64,000 bases of DNA from Desmodus rotundus (lineage: Eukaryota; Chordata; Mammalia; Chiroptera; Phyllostomidae), in assembly GCF_022682495.2 (NCBI RefSeq), contig NC_071392.1, positions 138,022,818 to 138,086,817 of the forward strand, in the 5' to 3' direction. Shown here piece by piece: positions 1 to 11,385 of this stretch. The number at the start of each line of letters is the position of its first letter. Position 1 is the stretch's first letter. Made by a program: the position numbers and the translations under genes. The notes below the pieces were generated by a model that had not been told where the DNA came from, did not search any database, and was given only the letters and a program-made list of their open reading frames with translations.

Positions 1-221
1 ACATCAATACAACAGAAGCATCATTTGGTTGCCTTCGTTCACACCCAGACCAGAGATCACCCAGGGCCAGGGGATCATAATTGTCTGGACTGGGGGTCAC
101 ACACCCCTACGCCCCCACAGGGTATGAACCTACAACCTAAGTACATGCCCTGACCATGAATAGACCAGCAACCTTGCGGTTACGGGGACGCTCCAACCAC
201 TGAGCCACACTGGCCAGGGCA
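1..221 (-). mobile_element. VES SINE, cut by the window edge
   Basis: The reverse complement begins CCCTGGCCAGTGTGGCTCAG, the 5' head of the tRNA-derived bat SINE, with a B-box-like segment farther in. The copy is diverged, with an extra internal stretch, and its A-rich tail is beyond base 1. Confidence 0.75.
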
Positions 222-1406
222 GGATGACAGGTTATTTAACTGAGGCTGAAGTACTGATAATCATAGCTCGGAGAAGGAGAACCACCACAGTGAAGGCAGG
301 AGAATCAGGATCAATACTCTCATTAAACACTCAGTGACCTTTTTCCCTCTGGATTTATATTTTTCCTTACTTTCTGAGTTACTTTTTATATATTAAATGC
401 AGGATAAAAACAATAATGAAAGAGTCCCTCGACTGTTGCTGGAATCAATGCCTCTAACACGTCTTCCAATACTTCCCGTGCACATGGCCTCATTACATTC
501 ATATGCTAGGAAGGGTTTAAAGGGGGGAAAAAAACTTTAGAAAGCCACGTGTAATTTCCTCTTCAGAACTTAACAGCCATTCCTTACTTCATCTGATCCT
601 GTTTTCTAACACATCCCAAGTGATAAAGACTCAAGTAAGTGAAATGCAGAGAGCATAGCAAACTAGTTGTGCTGCAAAGTGAATTGTTTGTGTGGTTTTG
701 TCTTATTTTTTAAATCCACACTGTGCTTCTCTGAAAAAGGAGGTCACTTGTGGATTGATTCGGTGTCACTGGTAACATTCTTTTCTTAACTTTAAAGTGA
801 GGTAGGTTACAATGCCCTCCCCCCCACCCACTTTCAGGCAAATAAACTCAATCTTTGTGAATTTACTGTTTTTCTTCATTCATATTCCTTGTCTGATGTT
901 CCTAACCAAGCTTTCTGGTACAGATTTTCACATGTTTGATACCCAGCTTGCAAATGTCCTTATGTTCTCCAGTAAATGCCACCCTGTCTCTTGGCCTAAT
1001 TTTAGTGTCTAAATGCTGCTGCTTACTGTACCTTTGTTCCCCGCTCTTTACTCCTCCACACATACATGCGACTTACAAAAACACATTGTACGTGTTAGAA
1101 TTACTTTTAAACTTCAATTTTCTTTGTTGTATTAAAACCAGAACCAAACATGTAAAGAATATTCATTTGCATTTGGCTTGAAGAATAAATTAAACTTCTC
1201 TTTGAATTTGAAATGTTAACATATATCTCTAGTGTCTAATCAAACAGGTTCACCAGGTGATGTCATAAAAAAAAGACCTTTGGTCAGTAATTCACATAAA
1301 AAATTAGATATTTGAGTTATCTTAAGATTTATCAATTGAGATGGGTTTTGTCACTGTGTTTTAAAATATACAATCTAATGTACGCTATTAAAAAGTATAA
1401 TATAGC
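222..1406. other. Unique AT-rich sequence, presumed JAKMIP2 intron 1
   Basis: No exon, RNA gene or recognisable repeat. Small ORFs here lack coding character. Confidence 0.5.
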
Positions 1407-1612
1407 CCTAGCTGGTGTGGCCCAGTGGATTGAGTGCCAACCTGAGAACCAAAGGGTCACGGGTTGGATTCCCAGTCAGGGCTCATGCCTGGGTTGCGGG
1501 CTGAGTCCCCAGTGAGGGACGCACAACAGGCAATTGCACATTGATGTTTCTCTCCCTCTCTTTCTCCTCCCCTTCCCCTTTCTCTAAAAATAAATAAAAT
1601 ATTTTTAAAAAG
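1407..1612 (+). mobile_element. VES SINE
   Basis: Head CCCTAGCTGGTGTGGCCCAG, then GGTCACGGGTTGGATTCC (B-box region), a pyrimidine-rich CTCTCCCTCT stretch and a tail of AAATAAATAAAAT. Approximate flanking repeats of the type GTATAATATAG / GTAATATATAG suggest a retroposed copy. Confidence 0.9.
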
Positions 1613-1746
1613 AAATGTGTAATATATAGTAAGAGGAAATAGCCACTAAAAATCATTCACATTTTGTTTTTATTTCTTCACACATAATTTAGCTCAAATA
1701 AGACTACATCCTGATGGCAGGAGTTCAGGTCCTTCATGGTGGAATA

Positions 1747-1791
1747 ACTGGGTCTACGTCTGAAAGGGGAAAGGGTCAGAATTTTGAGTAA
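1747..1791. repeat. Left copy of 45-bp direct repeat flanking the solo LTR
   Basis: Begins ACTGGGTCTACGTCTGAAAG and ends TTTTGAGTAA directly against the LTR. It differs from the copy at 2386-2430 at two positions (both G/A). Confidence 0.85.
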
Positions 1792-2384
1792 TGTTGACGC
1801 AGATCTCGGCCGCAAGATCTGCTGTTGAGGTTTCAGTATTCCAATACACATACACACGGACTACAGACGTCCTGTGGGGGAAAAGGGATGGCACTGCCAC
1901 TCTCCCAAGAGGAAAATGCCTCTGATTGCCTCAGCCACTCCCTCAAGGGGGGAGTGCGAAGAGCCTTGCCTTGACCAGCCTTTATAGGTTTTTCAGGCCC
2001 TTAACATCAAAGAAGGTCCTCTTTTACTATACAAAGGTTTGTTTTGGGTGGTTATCTTTGCAAACACAGGAGAGGGTGTCGCTGAATACATCAAAGGAGG
2101 ACATTTGCAATGTAAAGGGAGAAGTGGTCCAAAGGGCTAGGTTCCATACCTGGAGGGTCTAGCCCAGATTTTAGGAAGATAAAGATACTTATTTGCTTGC
2201 CTCAGGATGAGGGAGTTTTTTTTAGCAAGAGCAAGTCTCATAGCAGTCTAAGTACAATACAGGCCTGATTTCCCACTGGAGAACTTATCCATGGACGTGG
2301 GTCCTGCCCGCCAACCTCGCTCCCCACTGGCTTTTCCGAGTGGGGGCTGAGCCACATTTTCCATGCTTGGAACGGTTCCCCACA
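1792..2384 (-). mobile_element. Solo LTR of a betaretrovirus-like endogenous retrovirus
   Basis: On the minus strand the element starts TGTGGGGAACCG and ends GTCAACA, giving the TG...CA boundaries of an LTR of 593 bp. A TATA box CTATAAAGG sits at 1986-1981, followed by a GC-rich R-like segment with an inverted repeat (CACTCCC / GGGAGTG, 1936-1956). Close to the 3' end, GCAGATCT / AGATCTGC forms an 8-bp perfect inverted repeat around CGGCCG (1799-1822). No gag, pol or env remnant flanks it, so it is a solo LTR. The flanks are 45-bp direct repeats, not the expected 6-bp duplication. The TGTGGGGAA start points to an ERVK-like (class II) element; the exact family is not determined. Confidence 0.65.
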
Positions 2385-2385
2385 T

Positions 2386-2430
2386 ACTGGGTCTACGTCT
2401 GAAAGGGGAAAGAGTCAGAATTTTGAATAA
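2386..2430. repeat. Right copy of 45-bp direct repeat flanking the solo LTR
   Basis: Begins ACTGGGTCTACGTCTGAAAG, one base after the LTR end, and ends TTTTGAATAA. It is 43/45 identical to 1747-1791. Confidence 0.85.
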
Positions 2431-3761
2431 TGTGTGTGGATTTTTGTTCTCTAATTATCCTTTTGTTGAGGTCTTCAGTAAAAATGAATTTTGACTGCAT
2501 CACATGGAGTTAAGCCTGGAGTTTTGTATTATTAACCCTGATCCTAATAAGTAGCGGGAACTAAAACCACTAGAGGCTGATGAAAACAAGATGATGCACA
2601 CCCAAGTGAAAGTTGAAAATTTTAGCTTTTCAAGAAATTAGATGTTTTAGTACATAAACTATTAATGATATGAGTTATATCATTGGGTTTTAACAATTTT
2701 GTGACAGGATCTTTTCCAGAAAACTTCAGGAGGACATCCAATGGGTGTTACGTCCAGAGAGCCTGGATCCCATCTTCCCAGCCTTCCCTTTCTCCCTCTG
2801 GCTCCTCAGGGACACTGTGGGTGTCTATGGGAACCCGTTTGGAACCTCTGACACAGAAGAGAGCAAAACTTGCACCTTTTAGAAGCCCCAAACTGTCACT
2901 CTAAATAGTTAAATATTTGGGTTTGTGGATGATTTCAAAATTTTGATGGCAAGAACTTTAAAAATATTCACCACATTTTGCTAATGAAATAAGGAAAATG
3001 CATTTTAGTGAATTTGAAAAAATACCAAAAACTCAATGAAGAAATTTTTCATAAACTTACCATCCAGAATTAATTATTCCTGTTAATATTTTGAATTACA
3101 CTATTTTGGTCCTTCAAAAAAGTGGACATACATTTCTGTAATTTTTTTTCCTTTTCATAATTGGCATTAAATTACATCTTTTGTCTTCTGGACTTTTTTT
3201 TTTAACTTAAAAGATACATCTTACATACTTCTCTCTGTCACTAAACCTTTTTCTACAATATACTGTTAAAGGCCTTCCCTGTATTCCAAAGTTGGGATAG
3301 GTCACAATGAATGTATCATGTATAGCTGAACTGTACACAGAGAAAAACAAATAAAAGTTTCAACCTTTTCTCACCAAAACCTATTCTTGTCAAAACTCCT
3401 GCTCTTCACTAAAAGCAAAAGATTTAAACAATAAATTCTTTAAATTGCATTGAATTTAGCGCCGTGAAAGCTGTAAGTACACAGAAATGGTATTATTCAT
3501 GACGTAACTCTGAGATTTGTGCTGCTCAGTCTACTTTGCAGTTGGGAATATTTTCCAGAGATGAAATTCTGGTAAAACTATTCTCTGAATCTCTTTAGAC
3601 ATGAAGAAAATGTTTGTGGTTCAAGAATTGTCAAAAACACAGCAGAAAACATTTTCTTGCTTTTCTATTGCTTAAAAAAAAGTAGGAAGGATAATTAGGT
3701 AATTTTCTTTTATTAAAATATATTTAATTCCTATTTAAATGTCTGTTTTAAAAACAAAATC
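2431..3761. other. Unique AT-rich sequence, presumed JAKMIP2 intron 1
   Basis: No gene or clearly assignable repeat. Confidence 0.45.
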
Positions 3762-3925
3762 TTTTTAGGAACAACTATAAAGGACACATGGACAAAACCA
3801 AGGAGGTGGGGTGGAAGCAAGGGAGGGAGGGAGGTGGGGATGGCTGGGGTTGGGGGGAGTGGTGGGGGTAAATGCAGACAACCACAATTGAACAACAATA
3901 AAATAATCTTAAAAAATAAATAAAA
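3762..3925 (+). mobile_element. Truncated L1 3' end (bat-type)
   Basis: Reads AAAGGACACATGGACAAAA, then a G-rich GGGAGGGAGGGAGG tract, then GCAGACAACCACAATTGAAC and an AATAAA/A-rich tail. The same module occurs at 50.7-50.87 kb and, reversed, at 43.56 kb. Confidence 0.75.
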
Positions 3926-4222
3926 TCCTGTATTGTATTCTATAAATATATACAACTCACACATGATCTCTTACTAGTTATTTAAACACAAAATCTTTAA
4001 GTGACTTATTTTAGGACTAGTATTCATTTGGTTCCTTATTTTTTTCCTCACTTAGGAAACTGGGTAAGTGGACTTTGTTCTTGAATGTAAATTTTAGCAG
4101 TCTTGCTATCCTTCACTTAGCAAGTATGGGGTCTTGATTAATATTTAACAATAACAACATTAAATATATATGTGTCTTTCTCTTCATTAACTTTAATTTT
4201 CAGGAGCGCAATCATTTCCATA

Positions 4223-4700
4223 CCAACAGTAAAGTGGTATAGCTCATCAGTTAAGAGTGACTTTGGAGTCAGACAGACTTGAGTTCACAATCTGGTTGTA
4301 TCAGTTAGATAATCTTTAGTAAGAATTAAATTGCTACCCTAGCTGGTGTGGCTCAGTGGGATGAGTGCAGGCCTACAAACCAAAGAGTCGCCGGTTTGAT
4401 TCCCAGTCAGGGCACATGCCTGGGTTGTGGGCCAGGTCCCCAGTGTGGGGGGGTGAGGCGCACGAGAGGCAACCACACATTGATGTTTCTCTCTCTATCT
4501 TTCTCTCTCCCTTCCACTCTGTCTAAAAATAAATAAATGAAATCTTTTTAAAAAAGGAATTAATTGCTTTACCTAAGTAAACCTTATTTAGCTATGCATA
4601 AAATAGGTATGACAACTGCCTTCTAAAAACTGTGTTGGTACAAGGTATGCGAGGATTTTAACACCAGGCTTGGCACCTGGGCAGCATAGTAAAATAAAAA
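4223..4700 (+). repeat. MIR element split by a VES insertion
   Basis: The left part (4223-4335) carries GTGGTATAGCTCATCAGTTAAGAGTGACTTTGGAGTCAGACAG in MIR order. The right part (4569-4700) carries a CAACTGCC...GGTACAAGGTATG...CTTGGCACCTGG tail. The VES at 4336-4556 separates them. Confidence 0.65.
4336..4556 (+). mobile_element. VES SINE inserted in MIR
   Basis: Head CCCTAGCTGGTGTGGCTCAG, internal GAGTCGCCGGTTTGATTCCC, A-rich tail. Target-site duplication: GAATTAAATTGCT (4323-4335) and GAATTAATTGCT (4557-4568). Confidence 0.9.
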
Positions 4701-6560
4701 CCAACACAACAACTAATATTAATGTCAAATACATTAAAATTTTTTTCTTAGCTATTTTAAGCTGAATTTAGTCTAAAAATTACATTGACATGCCTCAAAA
4801 ATCTGTTTACTAATGTAAACATTATTGTATTTGGCTCAACTGAAAAATGTAACTTAGGCAGAGAAAGGATTGAATACCAATTCAGATCCATTCTCCTCAA
4901 CGTGCACATTAGCAGTTCAGGTCCAGTAGCTAGAACAATATAGCATAATGCACAGTGGTGAATTCTCACAAACAAAGCTTCTGATGGGAACTGTGGTGCT
5001 ATTTATGTATGCCATGTAAAGTGTTAAATGTGGCAATATTCTAGTTAAATGTGGTCCCTTTAAAAACATAAGCTCCTTTTGGACAAGGGAGTAGGGCTAA
5101 TATCATAATCAGAGTCTATGAATGTCTCCTATTTTGAGGAACTTCGGTTAGGTTTCTATGGAATTGGTAATGACGATAATGATACAGATGCGGGAAGTAT
5201 TTATCCATCTCCCACACCAAAGCTCCTGGTTTTCACATACCCATTAGTTGTTTGTGAAAGCAAAGGCTTGGCAAGGATAATAACCAAAGGACCTAAGTCA
5301 CCTCAGTGCCTGAGTTAGGACTTACAGACCAGGTCAGACCATGTTATAATTCTTTGGCTCCGATTCACATCACGGATGGATCCTGTGGTTGTCTGGGCCA
5401 GCATCTTAGTTTTAAAAATCTAAAGTAAAGAAATCTGGGTTGGAGTTCTACACTTCACACTTAGTGGTTAAGTGATATTGAATACAGGTAGACTCTCTGA
5501 ACTTATAAATTATAATTATAAATAATATAACATAATGTAATATAATAAAATAAACATTATATAATAGTATCTTCTATTATATGTTTGTTGGATTTCAAAA
5601 GGTCTTTGTAACTTGTAAAATAAAGTATTATACACATTAACTGTTGTGAAAAATGCCTTAGCTTGCTAATTAGGAAAGAGACAGAACAAACAGTTGATGG
5701 GGTACAGGAGGAAACATCTGAAGCAAACTGTCAAACAGTGTCACTGTGATTTTCGCCAAACCAGATCAGCAGCCTTAAATTTCATACCGACAGTTCATTT
5801 TTATTAAAGGCTTACATACTAGGTTATCCTTTACATTCATTTTCCGCTTCCATATTAATGAAATCTGAATGTTTCCATGAAAAACAAAAACCATGCTTAA
5901 CTGGGAAATAACATGGTGTAGTGGAATAAAAATGGGCTAAACAGGGGTCAAAACCCCAACTGTCTCAAGGGCCCAAGAGTTAATGCCAATCAAATGAGGG
6001 GGCAGGAGAGCTGGGGGTCAAGGAAGCACAATACCCACCCAGAGGGCTATTCATTACAACCTCCAGATGTGTCTGCCATGAGGGCACATGGGCCTAATGA
6101 TGCTGGGTCTTCTTATTTTCTAAGAGGAGAAAGAGAACTCAAGATGGTTTTTGAAATATCAAAATTATAAAACTTTTGGATAAAAATGTTTTTAAAAATA
6201 CTGTGCCAGAGGCATATATGTTGTTGTTTACAAACACTTACACATGAGATGGGTCCAGTCCACAGTTTCAGTTTTTAACCACTTTGTGACCACTTTGATC
6301 ACAATCAGCCCTGATTTCAATGATAGCGTTGAACTGCCTAACTGCAGGGCTTTGGCTAGAAAATTTAACCTGAGCTTCATGTTCCTCTTCAATGTGGGAA
6401 GAACAATGCTTCTGTTGTTAGAATTCCAAAAATGGACACGGATGAAGACTGTAACAGATATGTGACAGGTGCTTCAAAGAATTTAACTCTTTTTCCTCTT
6501 TTCCTGGATAACTTAGGAAAAAAGTAAGCCATTCTGTTTTCTTTTTATGTGTTATAGTCA
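4701..6560. other. Unique sequence, presumed JAKMIP2 intron 1
   Basis: No gene seen. A very AT-rich patch at 5505-5580 consists of ATAATATAA-type runs. Confidence 0.45.
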
Positions 6561-7741
6561 TGAAGCAGGGTGCAGCCAAGAGGAGGGCCCCAAGAAGGGG
6601 TTTGTAATGGGGTCCAGGACTCGGGGTGTCTAGGAAATATTAGAAAAATGTATGTAGGATGTCCTCACCCCCACAAGCCTGAGCCAGGGGGGATGGGACA
6701 CACGTAACAGGGCCATTCAGAGCTGTTTTGGGTAGCAACAGCTTTGCAGCTAACCCCTGGCACAGTCATTTAACATATCTATAACCTTTAACTAGTTTCA
6801 CAGATATGTTAAATAGCTGTGGCCCTCCTTTGAGCCAGGGGGATGGGAGTGACTTCCACCCAAGAAGGGACTGGGAAGCAACTCCCCCTGGTTACAGGGC
6901 CTGCGTGAGAGCGTGGAGATGATTGGCTCCACGCCATGGGGCCACACCTGCCCAGACTTACTATGGCAGCCCAGTAAAGCTGGAAGAATACGGGGATGCT
7001 GGCAGGTGTAACTGACTGTAGGAGGAGTCGGAAATGGGGCTGCAAAGGAAGATGGGCGCTGGGATTTAAACCTAGGCGCGGCAGCCATAGAAAGAGTAGA
7101 CCACGCGGCTCTGAAGTAAATAGGGGGCCGCACGGTTCTGGAGTGAAAAGGAGAGAACCACGAGGTTCTGAGGGGAAAGGAAGAGGGCCATGAGGTTCTG
7201 AAATGGGGAAAAGGACCACACGGTTCTGAAGGAGAGTAGAGAGGACCGTGTGGTTTTGGAGTGCTTCTTTTTGCCACGTGGCTTAGGCAGCAGGAGAGAC
7301 TTTGCCGGGAAGAAAAGGGGAGAAAGGACTCTTGCTGGTGGGCCATGAGAAGGTGCCACATGGCTTTGGATTAACTGGAGATTGCAGCAGCCACACAGCT
7401 GATGGTGCCGGGAGCCTGAATCACGGACTTCTACTTCTTTTCCTGAGACACGGTACCCCGGACTGGGCACAGGGAGAGGGAAGGACTGTGCATCTGTGGG
7501 TATTCTAGAGGACTTTAGTATCTTAGTGAAGACATTAAGTCATTACTCTAAGTTTGTGTAACTTTTAAATAAACAATTCCTTTCCTTTTCACCAGTCTCT
7601 GGCATTGAGAGACGTCTTTCCTCTGGCGGCGGGCATTGCGAACCTAGCAGGTGGGCGTTGGGGGGAGGAACCTCCAGAGACAGAAAGGGGGAATTTTTTC
7701 TGTAATAATTTATCGTGAACCACCCCCCTTGCTCTGTAACA
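6561..7741 (+). mobile_element. Solo LTR, probably ERV1-like, with internal tandem array
   Basis: A 1,181-bp block starting TGAAGCAGGG and ending CTCTGTAACA, bordered by the 4-bp direct repeat GTCA (6557-6560 and 7742-7745), as expected for a gammaretrovirus-type solo LTR. AATAAA at 7568-7573, followed by a CT-rich stretch and GCATTGAGAGACGTC, fits an R/U5 boundary. GC content and CpG density exceed the surroundings. It contains a tandem array (7101-7290) and a 13-bp inverted repeat (6768-6814). Overlapping ORFs on both strands across the array come from its low complexity and are not genes. No internal viral sequence is attached. Boundaries rest on a short TSD, so class and ends are moderately supported. 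Confidence 0.5.
7101..7290 (+). repeat. Tandem array of 27-30 bp units inside the LTR
   Basis: Six to seven imperfect units start at 7101, 7128, 7158, 7188, 7216, 7246 and 7274. Each opens with a variant of CCACRCGGTTCTGRAG followed by a purine-rich GGAAAAGGAGAG-type spacer. Weaker copies of the head motif continue at 7343, 7356 and 7391. Confidence 0.8.
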
Positions 7742-9040
7742 GTCACAGCATGTCAGATAGCCTTGTTTTTAAGGTCAAAGCTATTCCACTCATTGTTGGA
7801 ATAAATTGCTCTACTTGAATTATGAAGAAAAACTGAAACTATGGATATCCTCAATTGTAAATAATAGAGATGAGTCAGCATCGAGTCTGAAAATTTTTTC
7901 AGATTGACCAAGGGAGAGTTGCTGTTTTGCAAATTTACTGTCTCTTGAACAAAATGCTTTTCTTCTATTTCATCAGCTACTCTCAGTCATAAAGATCCTT
8001 ACGTTAGTCAAACAGCACTTAAGGACATCAAGAAGGTGGTTAAGTGATATAATGCCATGTGAGCTGAGAACAGATCGATTCTGCTTGGATTACTGTTCAC
8101 TATGCAGCCAAGGATCGATGTTTCAAAGCAAGAGGATTATGTAAAATAAATGTGGATGTTAATGTTTTCAAACTATACAATGTTTGTGAAAGTTTAATAA
8201 ACAAATGACCAGTGACTGACTAGAAATATTAATCCTATCTCTTTGCTACCTTCCAGGGACCTTGACCATATCATTTAGGTTTTACTTCAAAAACCGTAAG
8301 TAGAATGAAAGAAGAAAGATGTAAAGTCATATGCCACAGTTAGGAGAAACTGGAAAATACGAGGCAAACCCATCAAGATAGGAGCATTAGAATGAATCGG
8401 GCATGTATAAGCATGGTTTAGAGACTGGGCCCCATAGAGGATAAAAGCCTGAAGGTCGCACAGTGGTGGAAGAATCAATCCCCCTTCTGGGTGATACTTT
8501 CTCTTGTTTCAGAGTGTTACACTGTACCCTGTGGCCCTAAAACATGGACAATCTAACTAAGAAGAGAGCAAGATGGCCAAATGTTCCTTTTATGCAAAAC
8601 TGACTAGGGGTAAGGGTTTCTTGTTACATTATTTTTTTTTTTAAATTAGGGTTTATTTTTAATGATTACTAATGTTTTAGGCACCTGGCTCAAAACATTT
8701 GTCAATTCTAAATTTTGCAGATGCTTTTATTAAAAGAAGTGCTTTAAAAATAAGTTATAATTCAAATGTTTTCCTTAGTACAGCAAAAAAATTCATGTTT
8801 TCGAAAATTCAAAATTCATTTTTTGGTTAATTAACTACCACTTAATTCCTCCTTAAGAGACACAAGGGATAAAAACTGAGCCAATGGAGTGGGGGTAATT
8901 CCTTCCTCTGTGTCTAGGTAGCTGGGGCAGAACAACAGATGATGGACAACCCCAGAGATTCCCGAGTACCCATTTTCATAATCTGCATCACCTAGGAAAT
9001 TCAGCAGAAAGCAACATGGGATCTATAATATCTCTATTTT
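7742..9040. other. Unique sequence, presumed JAKMIP2 intron 1
   Basis: No gene or clearly assignable repeat seen. Confidence 0.45.
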
Positions 9041-9252
9041 ATTTTTAAATATTTTATTTATTTATTTTTTAGAGAGGGGAAGGGAGAGAAAAAGAAAGGG
9101 AGAGAAACATCAATGTGTGGTTGCCTCTAGCACATCCCCTACCAGGAACCTGACCTGCAACCCAGGCACGTGCCCTAGACCAGAAATGGAACAGGCAACA
9201 CTTTGTTTCTCAGGCCGGCACACAACCACTGAGCCACACCAGCCAGGGCTAT
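9041..9252 (-). mobile_element. VES SINE
   Basis: T-rich reversed tail at the left, AGAGAGGGGAAGGGAGAG block, CAACCCAGGCACGTGCCCT and reversed head ACTGAGCCACACCAGCCAGGG at the right. Confidence 0.9.
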
Positions 9253-10720
9253 AACACCTTTAAAACACGTAAGTCCTCTCTGTCTTGACAGTGCCAATTG
9301 GCAGAATTAGAATCTTGTGAATTCTCATGTGAATTCAGTGTTGATTTTCAATGTAAACTCTCCAGACTGGTTATTTTTACATAAAAACATTGTCAATTAT
9401 CTTGTTATTCATCTTGTTATTCTTTTGTTTTGTTGGTAGAATGACACTATATCCTAAATTTTACAGAATGGTACATATTTAAAATATTCTCTCTGGTTGT
9501 TTCCATTAGTATTCTTGCATTTAAAAAACCGATTTTTGCTTGAAATATGTGTTCTAATCAGGTATATCTAATCTATGAATAGTTTATGGGACTTAAATAT
9601 GGATCAGTAATGACTATAAAGTAAGAGCTTAGCTTATTTTTGGAAGGTACCTCTCTCCATGAAATGCTGCGCAAGAAAAAGCCAGATAAGAAATGTGGGT
9701 GAGAAATACTTGCTTGGTTTACATTTTCACTGTGGTTATAATGGATAGCATTTTCCAGGGGAAAACTTCCAGTTTGGAACAGAAGGCATGATGAAAATAC
9801 CATCCTTTTCTCTTAAGCCCATGCTGGCAAGGCTTTTTAAAGATTCACAATGATCTCAGCAAAATATCCTTCTTGAAAATGAATTGTTTTCTGACTAGAT
9901 AGGATCAACTAAACTTAGACTTCGTTTTCTATGTAGATTATAATTGCAGTTGGACTCCAGAATTTCAAGCAATGCAGCAAATGATCTTGATACAGATGCC
10001 AGAAAAATAAAGGGAAGAAAGACTCTTCCTCACACTTAAGTTTAACTGTATCAGAATTTTAGGCACCAGGAGATCTGTTCCCATTGGTTTGAAGATATTT
10101 CTCTATATTTACCAAGTATACCTCGCTCTTCCACATTAATCATTTTATATTTGATTTCAAAACTTTCATGAAAGCAAGATGCTGCCTTAATTTATCTGTT
10201 GAGTGAGATTACTACCACCATTTCTGTTCCATCCTGATTTTTTGGATACAGATATTCAGAAATGATTTGTTTATAATTAGTGAATTTATTAGGGTGGATT
10301 TCTAGAATAGCATAATAGCTATGAGTATGTATCATGAAATTTGATGCTAATATTAATTACTAATTTATTTAAATAAATTATGTACACTGAAACCAAAGGT
10401 ATTCCCTTAATGGTGTCATTATTCCTGACTTAAAATTCTTTTTGAAACAGAATAAAAAGAAACACAGGGAGGAAAAGAAATATCCACAGCTTTTCTTATT
10501 TATGTCATAGCATATAGTGAACAATTTTTAATGATGGATTTTTAAGTGGTATGATGTGTCATGTTTAAAAATGTGGTTTTATCACAATTTGAAATCTTGA
10601 GAATATCACATATATGAATACAAAGTCCATTTTATCTTTACAGCAAAAATAAAAGAATAAAAACAGTGCAAAGTACTACTAGTGAAAAGCTCTTCAACAA
10701 TCCTAAACCAGAGGTGTTCT
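9253..10720. other. Unique AT-rich sequence, presumed JAKMIP2 intron 1
   Basis: No gene or confident repeat recognised. Confidence 0.45.
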
Positions 10721-10935
10721 AGGCGACAATCCCTTCATTCCTTCACTCAACCAGTAGTTACTGAGCACATTATATGTTGTGCCAAGTCATTTGCTCTTAA
10801 CAGTTTCATTTTCTGCCCTCATAGAGCTTGTAATCCAATGAAGGGTAGGGAAAATCAAATAAGCAAATAAATAGTTCTATAATTACAACTTTGACAAATG
10901 CTATGAGGGAAACAGTGTACAGAGAGTAATATATG
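10721..10935 (-). repeat. L2 3' end fragment
   Basis: Reversed L2 tail: CATTCCTTCACTCAACCAGTAGTTACTGAGCACATTATATG-type order, then CTGCCCTCATAGAGCTTGTA, as in the L2 3' UTR. Confidence 0.6.
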
Positions 10936-11054
10936 TGTGAACCTCTACAAGGAGTCATATTAAAGCTCACATGTAAATTACAAGAAGAATCCACTATTCA
11001 TATTTTAAAAGGTGAAGAGTACATGAGTGGGTTTTCATTTAAAAACTATGCATA

Positions 11055-11385
11055 TTAAAAACAAAACAAACAGACTCATCGATAACAGTGAACAAACCAA
11101 TGGTTAATGGGAAGGGGTGGGAGGAATGGATAAAAAAGGTGAAAGGAAATAACAGGTAGACACGCCCAGTTTTAACATAAATAAGTCAGGGAAATGTAAT
11201 ATACAACATAGGCAATAAAGTCAGTAATATAATAACTTTGTTTGGTGACAGATGGATAACAGACCTATTGTGGTAATCACATCATAAGGTATATAAATGT
11301 AGAATCACTATTTTATACACCTGAAGCTAATATAATATGTCAACTGTACTTTAATAAAAATATATAAAGTATAAAAAATAAAAAA
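11055..11385 (+). repeat. Older L1 3' UTR fragment
   Basis: Contains CAGACTCATCGATAACAGTGAACAAACC, CTATTTTATACACCTGAAGC and TAATATGTCAACTGTACTTT in the order of L1MA-type 3' ends, closing in an A-rich stretch. Confidence 0.6.

Noticed and set aside
6798..7361. 187-residue minus-strand ORF and overlapping ORFs in other frames
   Set aside because: They run through the tandem array of the LTR. Several frames are open at once because the repeat lacks stops; the residues are low-complexity Ser/Pro/Arg with no domain.
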